This document shows positions 32,213 to 43,972 of a DNA stretch of 64,000 nt, one piece after another. The notes under the pieces were generated by a model. The model was not told the origin of the DNA. It was given only the letters and a program-made list of their open reading frames with translations, and did not search any database. Every line of letters starts with the position of its first letter. Position 1 is the stretch's first letter. Made by a program: the position numbers and the translations under genes. Source of the stretch: Phytophthora quininea. Its lineage: Eukaryota > Oomycota > Peronosporomycetes > Peronosporales > Peronosporaceae. The stretch lies in the NCBI GenBank assembly GCA_011947345.1, contig JAAVTG010000477.1, positions 44,118 to 108,117 of the forward strand, read 5' to 3'.

Positions 32213-32684
32213 CTCCAAGCAAAATAGCGAGTGAGTGAAGTCGCTGCATTGTAAAGCGAAGTGGGTTAGGCAAGATGGCAAAGCGGATGGAGATGACGAG
32301 CCCCTAAACATATTCGAGAGCACCACAAACTCCGCCCGATCTCGAGAACTTGCTTGCACGATGGGGAACCAATGGAGGTTGGAATTGCAACGAAAGACTT
32401 TCGAGAAGAACAGCTGCAATTGCCGTCATTATTTAATGCACGGTAGCACGTCGATTGTCGGCCTGGCACAGAGACTTGAGGACGACGACCACAACCGGTA
32501 CAGCTTCTTTGATTCCGAACATGTTCAACGACTTTGATGTTTTCTGGGCTCGCAAAACTTTTCCTTTTCATCGTCAATTGCTTTGATGCGCTGATGGTTG
32601 GCAAGAGATAAGTTACCAGTATGTGGTCTTTGGCCAATCATACGAGCGATCTCGCGGGGCTTTGCTAGCCATTGACGTCGGAAA

Positions 32685-33897
32685 ATGACTGCAAGTACGG
32701 GCTCCGATATCCACGAGGCGTTGCTGCGTCTGCAGAGCGACACGCGAGACTTCTGGGCGCCGTTGCACTCGATCCCTCGCGTCGACGCTTCGGGTTTGAC
32801 TGCGCTGCAATTCCACCGCCAATTCGTGAGTCGCAATGTGCCGGTGGTGCTCGAAAATGCTATGACGAGTCCCCAGTGGCAAAAGGCACTTTCGAATTGG
32901 CAGAGTGACGACCACCTCATTGCCAAGGCCGGCGACGACCCTGTGACGGTCGACGTCACGCCGTTTGGCTTGGGGGATGCAGTGCTGGAACTACCAGGCC
33001 ACCATGAAGAGCTTTTCGTCATGCCAGAAGAACGGGACATGCCTTTCAAGGAGTTTATTAAGATTTTCAACGACCGAGACAGCTTCGACGGCGTGCCGTA
33101 TCTGTCGCATCAGGTAGGCTGACAACTACGTTGTTATGAGTTGTAGCAATTGGATTTATTGTTGTTTGCAGAATGACAGTTTGAGAGAGCAATTTCCAGC
33201 GCTATTTGACGAGGTGCCGCCTGCCATGGAATTGGCGCTAAAAGCGTTCGGAAATGAGCCGGAAGCGGTGAATATCTGGATCGGAGACGAGCGAGCTGTG
33301 TCGACAATGCACAAAGACCACTACGAGGTACGTTTGAAGAGCTGTTGACTATTAAATTTTATTAACTTTGAATTGGTTGGGTGTTAGAACTTGTACTGTG
33401 TGGTGAAGGGCCAAAAACACTTTACGTTGCTGCCTCCGTCGGCTGTGGGCTGTCTGTACGAGCGAGAGTTTCCATCCGCAAGATATCGCCACAATATTTC
33501 GCCAAAACTTGGGGAGCACGACCACGATGTGGTCGATCTCGTCGCTACCAAGCGGTTCCACGAGAAATACCCACAGCATGCAGAGTGGAGCATTTTATCG
33601 TCGCCTGATAAAGGGGACACGCCTTGGATCCCAGTAGACCCGCTGAATATCGACACGGAGCGTTACCCGTTAGCTGCCGAGCTGCAACCGATTAAAGTGG
33701 TGGTGGACGCTGGTGAAGTTTTGTATCTGCCGTCGTTATGGTACCATCGCGCAGCGCAGCTTTGCCCGACAATCTCGGTCAACTATTGGCACGACATGGA
33801 GTTTGACTGCCGCTACGTGTACTTCAATTTCGTGCTTGACGTCGCTGCTGCTCTAACGCAGAAGGAGGGCGAAGACGAAAAGCTGGAAGGAAGTTAA
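32685..33897 (+). CDS. JMJD7-type JmjC/cupin-8 dioxygenase, three exons
   Basis: Three exons: 32685-33113, 33172-33327 and 33388-33897, with GT-AG introns of 58 and 60 bp, both phase 0; product about 364 residues. It matches JMJD7, a 2-oxoglutarate/Fe(II) oxygenase that hydroxylates lysine in DRG-family GTPases and has also been reported as a histone-tail peptidase. The metal-binding HxD is in the block TMHKDHYE|NLYCVVKGQKHF, split by intron 2. The distal His is in VLYLPSLWYHRAAQ. The N-terminal motif FHRQFVSRNVPVVLENA is typical for the family. It appears single-copy here, sits between START-FYVE genes without resembling them, and ends 61 bp from the convergent gene at 33959. Confidence 0.92.
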
Positions 33898-33958
33898 AGC
33901 AACAAGAACGAAGCTTGTCCGTGGTATTATAATTCTACTTGACTTTCAACTCAACGGC

Positions 33959-35272
33959 TTAGCCGGAGCTCGAGACGGACATGGATTTGGACGTCGACAG
34001 GCTGCTGTGCTTCTTTCTCAGTTCCCGGTCGCTTTTGGGCAGCATCTCCTGCGCCACACGCCACGACGACAACTTCATGGCCAGCGCCATGCACTCCTTG
34101 CAGAAGTTCATGTCCTTCTCCATGATCACGCCGTCGTTGCCAAAGTCGACGCCCACGCGCTTCAAACTCGAGCATTTGTTGCAGAAGACCCGACGACAGA
34201 CTTGGCAGGCCATTCCGGATTGAACCAGCTTGGCATACTTGCTCAGCGAGTGGTGACAGCCTGCACAATGCGTAGGAGCGTGCGCCTGAGCTGCCAACGT
34301 CGTGGCGTGCTCCCTGGCTTCATTTTCTCGGGTAGACATCTGCCATTTCAGCTTCTTGACCACGGCACACTGCACCAGCCCACCGACGGCTAGCAACGTG
34401 TTCTTGAAGAAGCTGACCGAGACGTCTTTCCACAAGTCTCCGCTCAAATCGCTGAAGGCACGTGTGAAAACCTCAACAGAGGTATCCGAGTGCTTGCGGA
34501 AGATGGAGCACGTCGATATCCGAGCACGTACGACACCAAACTCGGCCAGTTCAGGCACGCGGTCCAACGCGTAGCTGTGCATCAACATGTAGCCCGCCGG
34601 CTCGCCGTTCGAGTCCTGCGTCATGCCGGTCGACTCGACGTACACCATATCTCGCTGCGACATAAAGTTTCCCAGGACTTTGGTCGCCCACTTGACCCCG
34701 AGGAACCGGAACGGGTCTTCGGTGGTTGGCGTCTCGATCGTCGCTAGAATCTTCTGGTCGTCGTACTCGTCCCCGATATGCGCGTCCCGCAGTCGCCACC
34801 GAGCTTCATTGTCTGCGAGGGCACCGAACGCCGCGTCTTCCACCGCACCATCCATCTTGCCCGTGACGACGATCAAAGGCACCCGTTGTGGTCGCGCACG
34901 TTCGATGATCGAGTCGTCCGTCAAGTAGTCGGAGTCGTGCCGCTTGTTGCCGGAATTCAACGACGTCGAAGCGTTCGCGCCGTCCGACGACGGGAAGCTG
35001 CCGCTGCTCATTTCCGACAGCGACATCAGCTCGGGCATGTCGATCGACGACGAATTCTTACGTCGTCGAGACCGGTACACGTGCAGATGGTCTTGGGTCT
35101 TGACGTACTTCCATCGCTCCGGGTTGAGCTTGCGGTGGTGCGCGATGAACTTCTCGCTGGCTTGCAACGTCTCGAGGATCAAGTCGTCCGTGTAGTCGAC
35201 GATCGCCTGCTTCTCGGACGACGAAAGCTGCAGCGGTGGGAACACATCGCGAGGTAGCTTGGACTTGCCCAT
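33959..35272 (-). CDS. START + FYVE-like zinc-finger protein (intact)
   Basis: 437 residues from ATG 35272 (MGKSKLPRDVFPPLQL). An upstream in-frame ATG at 35305 adds 11 residues and cannot be excluded. START region: AIVDYTDDLILETLQASEKF, YVKTQDHLHVYRSRRRK, RVPLIVVTGKMDG, TEDPFRFLGVKWATK, VVKKLKWQM. Finger from ~335: CAGCHHS...CQVCRRVFCNKCSSLKR...FCKEC. The end is a Ser/Lys-rich tail (KKHSSLSTSKSMSVSSS). A two-gene unit with the JmjC gene in convergent orientation. Confidence 0.84.
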   Translation of the reverse strand: MGKSKLPRDVFPPLQLSSSEKQAIVDYTDDLILETLQASEKFIAHHRKLNPERWKYVKTQDHLHVYRSRRRKNSSSIDMPELMSLSEMSSGSFPSSDGANASTSLNSGNKRHDSDYLTDDSIIERARPQRVPLIVVTGKMDGAVEDAAFGALADNEARWRLRDAHIGDEYDDQKILATIETPTTEDPFRFLGVKWATKVLGNFMSQRDMVYVESTGMTQDSNGEPAGYMLMHSYALDRVPELAEFGVVRARISTCSIFRKHSDTSVEVFTRAFSDLSGDLWKDVSVSFFKNTLLAVGGLVQCAVVKKLKWQMSTRENEAREHATTLAAQAHAPTHCAGCHHSLSKYAKLVQSGMACQVCRRVFCNKCSSLKRVGVDFGNDGVIMEKDMNFCKECMALAMKLSSWRVAQEMLPKSDRELRKKHSSLSTSKSMSVSSSG

Positions 35273-37192
35273 CGGTGAGTACCAGCGACCGTGTATTGAG
35301 TTCACGACGGAGACCGACGAAGGTTTGCTACGTTGGTGGTAGGAGTCACAATGAGGTCGGATCGGAACGGGCTGTCGTGAGGTTTTAATGCAAAGGCGTC
35401 AATGCAGAGGAGGCCTTCAAGCAAAGGAGCGGTCGGGGATGGAGAGGGCGAAGTCGCACTGGAGTCAACCAGTATGGAGACCGGCGTTGCGTTGGGGCGT
35501 AATGCGACGCCACAACGAATGGAAGAGACCGATCGGTGACTACCACCCAGACGGGTGTTGACGCACACAAAGCCATGGTTGAAGGTCTCCGCTCCAGCTG
35601 GCATCATGCTCCTTGTCATCACGACGGCTGGAAACGCGAGCCGCTTCCAGGCCGATCCGCGGGCGGATTCGACGTCTACGTGCTGATCTTCACGACGGCA
35701 ACACGTTCCGAGTCGTGGTCATCCGACAATGGAGCAACTCGTGACTGTCGACGACGCAAATCTGCAGCCTTGAGCCATGTCTCTCCAAAGCTACTTGTGG
35801 CGCAGATTGATCAAGACTCTTGACACCATCATCGACGGGGGCCGCGCCCGTAAACGGCTGCAGTTCAAGATCCTTTTGCAAGGTCTCACGTGGCAGCTTC
35901 ATCGAATGGTCAAGGAGGCCCTGGAAGGGAGACATCGTTCAGTATTGAAGACACCACCACTCGATCCCTATGAGCTTCTTGATGAACGTGTCCTCGATTC
36001 GACGAGAGTATTTGTCGTCGTCGTTCCAACCTGGCTTGATGTGGTCACTTTGACACTCTGCAGCGAGGAAATGGCGCTCTACGGCCGCCATGACAGACAT
36101 TTGCGAGGCCCGCTAGACCTGAAGGCGTCTCCGGTATCGGGTGCATGTGTCTTGACATCGTTCGATGCGCTTCAAGGGACGACTTCTTCGAGTTGTCGAT
36201 CGGATTCGATGGAGAGCAGAGAAGCAGAAGAGCAGGAGGACGGACGTACTGTCCGCGAGGAGGGCGTGGTACAAGGACCGACAAATGCCGACTCATTCTA
36301 GGTGCCAGGATCCGTGAGAACGCTAAGGAGATCGTCCAGCCATACGGACTCTCGTGACGGCCGGAGATTGCCATTTTTGCTGGATCACTTCGATGGATAA
36401 AGTGGCGAAGCTGAGCTGATGGTGTTGCTATCTCTGATGTCGTTGTACCAGTACACGATGGTTTGGCGATGTCTCTGGCGATAGATTCGCTGGAGAAGAG
36501 ATGAAATCGACAGCGTGGATTTGATGATCGAACGTACGTGGAGATGGCGATCAATGGTGGCAATATTGCATTAGTAGTAGTTGGCATGAAGACGCTGGTG
36601 GAGTAATCGCCTGTGAATTCTACGAGAAGGACAGACTTCGCCGCGTGTTGCATTCTCATCGCGAGAGACCTGCTTCGATGACTCAGTCGAAGGATGAGGA
36701 GGTTGGAAGCGATCTTGGCGTGAACAAGTGTTATCGCCTTAGAAGACTCCAAATTTGACGAGCAAACTCCTTTGTGTATGGTAGACAAGATCGGCAGCAT
36801 GACAATCTCCTTGTGGATAGACGCAGATACGTATTCGGTGACAAAGCAGCTCGACGGTGCTCGGGAAGTCTGCTGCATCGGTCCTGGAAATGGTCTCAAA
36901 TGAAGTCGGTTGAGCTGCGAGCACGAAGCGTTCACAATGCTGCACACTGTCGATGAAAACTCCTCCAGAAGTTATCGGAATTCCTGGCGACAAGCAGCTC
37001 GACCACAAAGCAAGCGGCAACAAGCTGACAATCCCTCGTCATGCAAGCCAATCCAGGTGTCTTTGCCGATCAGCCCGAGCCCCAACCGTATCAACTCGGC
37101 TGCGTGTGGCGTCGTAGTGCCGTGTCGAAATTCGCCACGCGGGACTTGCTTCCACTTTGCGATTTCTTCGCGCGCAGCCTCACCGAAACGAG
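35273..37192. other. Long intergenic region, no gene recognised
   Basis: About 1.9 kb between divergent START-FYVE genes. A 300-codon open frame on the minus strand (36045-36947) is Ser/Arg/His-rich without motifs and is probably spurious. Nothing resembling the local families, LINE or other transposon sequence was seen. If anything is hidden here it may be a fast-evolving or non-coding gene. Confidence 0.4.
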
Positions 37193-38495
37193 ATGGACAA
37201 TGTCTACCCTCCCAGCCCCTTTCGACTGTCTTCAAGTGAAGCGAATGCTCTTGAGGAAGTCGCAGACCAACTCGTAGCCGAAACTCTCCGTGCGAGCGAC
37301 GACTTTATCGCTCAGAAACGAGTGGTGGATCGAAGTCGCTGGAAAGCAGTCAAGGCCAAGGACAACATGACCGCCTATCGAGCACGGAAACGCCCCTCAA
37401 CGTTCGGTCGCGATCGGGCCTTCAGCGACGAAACAGAAGCCGTTCTCGAGTCTCCTCAACTGCCAAAGTTTTACTCCGAGATCGACAATAACACTATCCT
37501 ATCGGGTTCGTATCCTAGCATCACGTACTTGGACGACGACGGATCGGAAGACGAGCTGCCAGATGAATGCAGCTACGTGAACTTTGCAGAGCAGCACGTA
37601 CTCGAGAAATCGCTACCTCCGAAAGTCCCGATGGTATTTTGCACGGGGACTACTCCAGGTACCATCGAGGACGCAGCGTTGGGCTTCTTCGCGAATACGG
37701 AGCATCAAAGTCGAATGCGGAACGCCAGCAACAAGGACATTGCCGTAGACGATATGCGGATACTATCTCGTATTCAAGGACCCACGACAGACGACCCGTT
37801 CCGGTTCTTAGGCGTCAAGTGGTGCGCTCACTCCTCTGTCGGTGCAGCAGGATACTTCATCAAGTCTCGAGACTACCTTATCGTGGAATCCACTGGCATG
37901 GCACTCGATGCAAGAGGAAGACGATTCAATTACTTTTGAACCACTCGATCGTGCTGGACGAGGTGCCGGATTTCCGTAGCTTTGGACTCGTGCGAATGAC
38001 CTTTCTGCGTGCCATGTCATGCGGCCAGTTGGCAGTGGAGAAATTGAGATTTTCAGCAGAGGATTCATGGACACGGAAGGAAGTATCGCCGAGCGGTTGT
38101 GTACGTACATGTACTGCGATGGACTCATGTCCGTGCCTCAGACTGTGGAAGAAGCGTACACTAAGAAGCTAGCTTGGTTACTCCACGTACAACGTCGCTA
38201 CGAAAACAACAGTTTGTCGAGTTTGGATATGTCAGACGTTTGTCGTTGCTGCGAGCAAAAGTTGAATTCGGGCTTCGCAAAGCTGCTGGAAGGCAACTCG
38301 ATGTGCTTCCGTTGCAAACATTCTATTTGTCGGAAGTGCGCCGTGAAGAAGACCCTGCCGCTGGAGGTTGTTGGGCCAAAGAAGGCGACGACAAAAGACT
38401 TCGACTTTTGCATCAGCTGCTATCTAGAAGGCAAGAACTTGTCGGCATGGCAAGTCGGCATCGAGATGCTCTCCGAGGAGAACTTGAGACTTTAA
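37193..38495 (+). CDS. START + FYVE-like zinc-finger protein, two frame breaks
   Basis: ATG 37193 (MDNVYPPSPFRLSSSE). START region: VADQLVAETLRASDDFIAQK, AVKAKDNMTAYRARKR, acidic linker, VPMVFCTGTTPG, TDDPFRFLGVKWCAHSS. The frame closes at a T4 run (37934-37937); with one more T it reads into LLNHSIVLDEVPDFRSFGLV. A second change near 38006-38014 leads to VMRPVGSGEIEIFSRGFMD, VEEAYTKKLAWLLH and the finger CRCCEQK...CFRCKHSICRKCAVKK...FCISC. About 434 residues when corrected. Subtype as 29418-30728; the next-door pseudogene is its closest relative. Confidence 0.76.
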
Positions 38496-38721
38496 TCAAA
38501 CTTGTACAATAGAAAGCAAGAACAATCCGCAGTGATGGCACGGAAAACGTGCGACAGAGGGAGAGACCTCCTGTCGGCAAGTTGTGGGGCTGGGCGCTCT
38601 CAAAAACAAGGCAGAAATGTTGTCGGAGACAGGCTTTATCACCTCAAGTCGCGTGATATCGACCGCTCTGATCAGTCTGGCCACTCCGCACTTCCTCCTC
38701 GAGCCGCCACACCGAAACAGC

Positions 38722-39415
38722 ATGGCACCAAGTGGCGGTAAATATCCGCCAGAGCCTCTCAGTCCACCCAGTATCGAGCAGGACAAACTGGAGGAATAGG
38801 CCGACCAGCTCGTGGCCGAAACTATTCGAGCGAGCGATGACTTTATCTCTCGCGGACGTGTCGTGGACCGGTGGAAGTTGGTCAAAGAAAAGAACAGCAT
38901 GAAAGCGTATCGACGCCTCGCTGTGAAGCCCAGGAGATTCAGTGAGGAGCCGACGTTGACGTCTCCGAAGATGCCGTCGTTCTTGACCACCCAGGACCGA
39001 GACGGCTTCAAGGACCCGAGTATCACCTTCTTAGACGACGACGGCGAGTTTACACTGCTAGGATGCTTGCTGACGTTTGTGCAAATACATGTACTGCGAT
39101 GACCTTATGAGGGTATCTCTCATTTGTCGAGGAGGGGTATTCAAAGAAGTTGGCGTGGCTACTTCGAGCACAGCAAGACCGACGCAGTTCGGGGCTCGTA
39201 TTCTGGCTTGGACTTTTCCGACGTGTGTTGGTGCTGCAGCCGTAAAACTGAGCTCTGGTTTTATGGATGCCAGTTCGATGTGTTGTATCTGCAGACACGC
39301 TGTCTGTAGCAAGTGCTCAGTAAAAAAAAATTGCTGGTGGATGTGGACGACGCGAAGGGATTGACGACCTAGAAGCCAAGAACTTATCGGCTTGGCATCG
39401 ATATGCTGCATTAAT
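38722..39415 (+). pseudogene. START-FYVE pseudogene with large internal deletion
   Basis: Begins at ATG 38722 (MAPSGGKYPPEPLSPP). In-frame TAG at 38797-38799 replaces a codon before ADQLVAETIRASDDFISR. It continues through LVKEKNSMKAYR to SITFLDDDGEFTLL. Sequence then jumps directly to the equivalent of CKYMYCDDLM near the end of START, so roughly 170 residues of the START domain are missing. The finger survives only in pieces across frames (CCICRHAVCSKCSVKK; LEAKNLSAW). It is a clearly dead duplicate of the 37193-38495 gene. Confidence 0.85.
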
Positions 39416-39436
39416 GAATTTATTTGGTAGGATTTC

Positions 39437-41553
39437 TAGCCGATGTCGGGGTACGAGACGCGTCCATTCCAGCGCTTGGCCACAAAGTACAGCGTTTTGT
39501 AGCTCACTCTTCTCATGGGAAGAAGATGACCATCCAATATGCGCCAACACCACCGACAAGCTGATCGTGCTCGCCATTCCTTCAGTGAATAATTTCATGC
39601 CCATAATCAGGTACAAGTCCTTGGCTCGGATCAATACATCGCAACCGCCGAGCAGTACAAACCCTTCGTCCCGCACAGCTTTCGAGCTCGTGAGAAACTG
39701 CGTCGAGTCGTCCTCTCTTCGTTTGGAAACCAGCGTGTTGTAGTAGTAGTATTCGCCCAACGGTGCACCACATCCGTAACCTTCGAACGACGTGAGTTGA
39801 TCAGGAGCTCGTGCATCTGCAGGCGCGTACTCATGACGATATCGTCGGTATTGAACGATCTGGATAATACCATACACGATCGGATGCGTCAAGAAGATAA
39901 CTAGGCCGATATAGTGCTGCAGCAGCATCAATTGCGTCTTGTTGCACTCCACAGCGCTCAGTGCACAAACTTGATTCGATACGACCACGTAGTGATCGGT
40001 ATCGTTGTGCGTGAGGCTCCACATGAAAATTCCCAACGACCCCAGCATCCAGGCCATGCGAGAAAGGTAGTACGCGTCATTATTCGCCATCTTCGGCCAT
40101 AACGTAACAGCGGATCGAACATCCAATTGATGCAGTAAGATGTAGCTCACACCCGCCACATAAATGATCTTCTTCTCGTAAATGACCATCAACTCGCTGT
40201 TGCTGTGTCCACACAGGTACATGATGTCGAAAATCTGGTAGTACAACACGTAAAGTAATTGAATCGCAATGATGCAGAACGTTGGTAGTCGAAGTAGCTG
40301 CTGAACAAGGTGATACGTGTTCAAAGCTCCATTGTTCACGGTCACCAACAGCATGAAAGCGAGGAGCCCCAAAGCTTGAGCTGCCACCGCGAAAGTGAAC
40401 TGCAATCTCGGTAGGAAAATAGTCGACCCGGCGATGCGGTACAGCATCACGTTAAGAGACTTGCTACCTTTGTAAGGCGTCACGATTTCAAGTTTATCTG
40501 CCAATGTAGCTCCGAAAATGTTGGACGCGATGACACTGTCGAAGCTCTGTCGCTTCTTGGACGGAATGGTGAGACCTTGACCCGTACCAGTTTTCGCGAC
40601 AAGGTAGAACATGCGCTGACGGACCGTAGTCGGCAAATTCATGAGATCAAACCACTGCGTTGTGGGTCCTTTCGCTGCAGGTACAAACGCTCCCGACATG
40701 GCCCGAATGTCGTTGACGTTGGGGAAGATCTGCAGTTTGTTGCCGCTCTCACACGTCGGTGGCTTCTTGAGCCCCACGAAGACGCTTTCGCGACCATTTT
40801 CCACCCACGTGCCGGACGCCACGAGACCGCCGATATCTGCCGGGGTTACCAGAACTTGGACATATTGAACACTGACAAACTCCGAGCCATTGCGACACAG
40901 TCCGTACGCGCTTACACCGCCTTGATGTCCCGTCATGATAATGCACTCGGGTCCGTTGGCGTCGAGAATGGCGCACGCTCCATTGGAAAAGGTCGACTGG
41001 TCCAGAAAGGTGAAGTTGAGAAAACCTGTGGGCTTGTACTCTTTCTGCGGGTACCAGGAGACGGCAGTGACGTTGCTGTTCATCGCTTTGCTATAAGCGT
41101 TGAAGAAGCCTGCACCCATGAAGTAAGCCGGCGCGTACGAGGCATTTTCTTGATGATAGCGCCGAGTTGGTCCGTCGCTTTTTCAGCGTCGATGGACCCG
41201 TCGAACAGCGGTGATGAGGTCACAGCCTGAGCCAAGTAGAGCAAGAAGAGACCCAATGCTGCGTTCAACCTGGTCGTCTCTGCTGGTCGGATCCGCTTAG
41301 TCGCCATCGACGGCGAGACCAACGCCATGGGAATTAATTCGCGGTACTTGATCGATACTGCGTCCCTCTCGAGCATCCGTACTTGACTCCACCGACGCGT
41401 GAGCTGTTTCTTTTGCGGTGGGTTGTGGACAATGCCACCGTCCGTGGTGCTTACATTCGTCGTGCCTTCCGAGAGTACATCGTCGCGCAGATTCTCCAGC
41501 GTCGCGAATTCAGTTGATGGTTTATCTTCCACCTTCCTCAACTCCCCGACCAT
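39437..41553 (-). CDS. Multi-span membrane protein (copy 1), two frame breaks
   Basis: First of two related genes (the other is 51673-53802). ATG 41553 starts a ~100-residue polar N-terminus, then one span (ALGLFLLYLAQAVTS), a loop of ~260 residues with several Cys, and a C-terminal cluster of about five spans (FAVAAQALGLLAFMLLVTV; IIAIQLLYVLYYQIFDIMYL; others). The frame is lost at a T4 run on + (41145-41148): the other copy has five A there on the coding strand and reads KKNASYAPAYF. A second change near 39526-39540 restores LLPMRRVSY and the end VSYPDIG with TAG at 39437-39439. Most of the loop is identical to copy 2 (gene conversion). Function unknown; topology suggests a surface or endomembrane receptor or transport-like protein. 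Confidence 0.75.
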
Positions 41554-41818
41554 TCTTTCGAGGTGTTCTTGCCAATATCGCTGTGCTTTGAAAACTGGCG
41601 GAGGTCGATGAGACTCGGTGACAATTATTTGGCCACTCCTTGTCGTTCATCAGAACTCCTGAAGGACCGAATTAGTCCCCATAGGTAACACCAGGAAAAT
41701 CGTCCTCACCAAACTGGTCGACGTTGTCGGACTGCATGGGCCAACAAAGTGAGACTCGTCAAATATAAAGCTACGGATAAACATACTACTCCTCAAGTAG
41801 TTGTTGTGAAACGTACAT

Positions 41819-43972
41819 ATGAAGACTGGGTGGTCCTTCCTGCAGCCGTGGCTCGACGTGCTGCGTGCGAGTCTGTCCGTCCGAGAGCCCCAAAGCTGCA
41901 AACTTCAGCTTCCGGTCTCACGCATGGGAGAACACGGGCCGCAAGGTGAAGCCGTGCTCACTGCACGTAAACTTCCCCGTGGACGAGACCAGTCGAACGA
42001 AAGGTCGAGAAAACCTGCAGCGTCTTCGAGAGGCGATGGAGCTCTTCAACATGTTAAATGCAGTCAATAATGCTACGTTTGTGGAGCTACTATCCGACTT
42101 TATGAAGAAGCCGAAGCAGCCATCGAACCACAAGAAGAAATGGCTGTTCTGTCCTACGTGGAAATGCTACGTAATTGGAGAATTACCATCAACTGACCCC
42201 GTATCTACGCAAGCGTCGGTCACGTGGGGAAGCTTATTTGGCTGTCCAGATAACCCGTGGGAGTATTCGTCGGACTTTCAAGCTGCGATGAAGACGCTGG
42301 AAGACATGGGAGCTGATAAAAACAAGAACTGGTGGTACGTTCTCACTGCAATTGATTGGCAGGTCGGTAACGGCAGTGTGGTGACCCACGGCTTGCAAAG
42401 GTATCCTGTCATCAAGATGATATTCGAGGTCGTCTCCGCCAACTCCTACGCCCATGAATTGGGAAAACATTTTTCTTTAAAAGTTCCACCATTAGTTCAT
42501 CTTTGCACCGTTGGTGAGGACATTTCGAGGCTGGTACGTGAATGGAGAGAGCATCCGTATCAACCGAACCGAGTATTGGAGAACAGACTTTCACGACTGA
42601 AGCTCGACTTTGAAAGCGACAGGATTCCGGCAGTGACTGAAGCGCTTGCGCGCCTCGAGGTTGCTTCGGTTGATCTAGCGCTTGACGACAACCGCACTAA
42701 TGAGCAGACGTGGAGGACCATTTCGAATGCAGGGTTTCTTTTGAGCATGCTGGTGTACGGCAGATCGATGTGTCAGCCACTGGATCATGTCGACAAAGTG
42801 CTGGAAAGGCCCCAGTTGATGCAGCGCATGGAGGTCACTTTGGGCTCTACGAAGTGTTCGGCTGCGTTTTACTCGGCATTAGCCCATGCGCCTTTTAACG
42901 ATCTAAGAATCCTCTTTTTGGAGACGGTGATACTGATGAGGACGCGCTAATGCACGAGGATGGCCACGCTCAGTGGCGATGGCTGGCATATGCATTAGGG
43001 AACCGTGATACAAGCACTTCGCTGGGATCGCTCGAGTATGTTGGTCAGCTTTTGACAGCGCGCGACGTGGATGCAGTGGCAAACGTGGTGAAAGCGAACT
43101 ATCCCGAGCCGGAAGTTGACGACGACTCTGCTTCCACGTACGGGTTTATTGATCTGCCTAAAGGAGTACAAGTACGACCTCTAAATTCAACCGAGGAAGA
43201 TGCTGCTCTCACTCTAGTAAGACCGTGCCGCTGCAGAGCGAAGATGATCTCACTCAACAAGGCAGACGTCGTCGTTCCAGGGTACGGTGTTTGCTCGCTG
43301 TCAGTGGATGCTGATGCTTTCGTTCGCGACGCAAAACCTCGTGAGCGATCGCAACGTCTACGTGATCTGGAGTTGTCTTTATTTGAAGTTGAAGACAACG
43401 CGGCGGTGCCCAACGTGTTGGCATGGATCGGCTACGGGCTCCACAAGCTGTCTTTCTCCAACACTGGCGTTGATCCCGTCACTGTGGATTTGAGTGCGTT
43501 GGCTGCTGCATGTCCAGGACTGAGAAAACTTTGTCTTTTCGACGTAGCCGTTGTGGTATCTGATGCCAACGATGCTCTACGGAATTGGCCTCTTAAGAAG
43601 TTGATTCTTTGTGGCACATTGACTGGTTTGGGGGCTTGTCTTGGCGACCCGACTTTCCGAATGTATCGAGAGCTCAAGGTGCTGGATGTCGACATTCCTC
43701 AAGACTGGGCAGGTGATAGAGCGGAGGAAGAGGCGCTCAATGCACTCGATGGGGAATATTTGCCACTGGTCAAGCAAAAGTTCCCTATGAACTCGAAACT
43801 CGCAATGATCAGTGTCGTGCATTCTGGTAGGTTGGAAGCGATGCATCGCTTGGATTCGAGCATGTTGTCGCTGATTTTCGGGTTCGCTGCGACTCCCGTC
43901 AAGAGGCGAGTTGAAGTGAAGCGTTCAGGCAGAGTTTCCGATGTGATACTCAACAATGACCGAGAAGATTAA
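41819..43972 (+). pseudogene. LRR-like protein (copy A), frame-broken
   Basis: Relative of the two genes in the inverted-repeat arms. The 5' part (GWSFLQPWLDVL, then SHAWENTGRKVKPCSLHVNF) is split over three frames between 41819 and 41930. The main frame runs through WLFCPTWKCYVIG, WGSLFGCPDNPWEYSSDF and NWWYVLTAIDW to a T5 run (42915-42919). After a one-base shift the C-terminal 340 residues follow, with Leu-rich stretches such as LRKLCLFDVAVVVSD and LKKLILCGTLTGLG at irregular ~25-residue spacing, suggesting degenerate leucine-rich repeats. The family is unknown to me by name. It lies divergently next to the membrane-protein copy 1. Confidence 0.6.

Noticed and set aside
36045..36947. 300-codon open frame on the minus strand
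   Set aside because: No motif, no family resemblance, Ser/Arg/His-rich random-looking translation; probably an unbroken frame by chance in a long gap.
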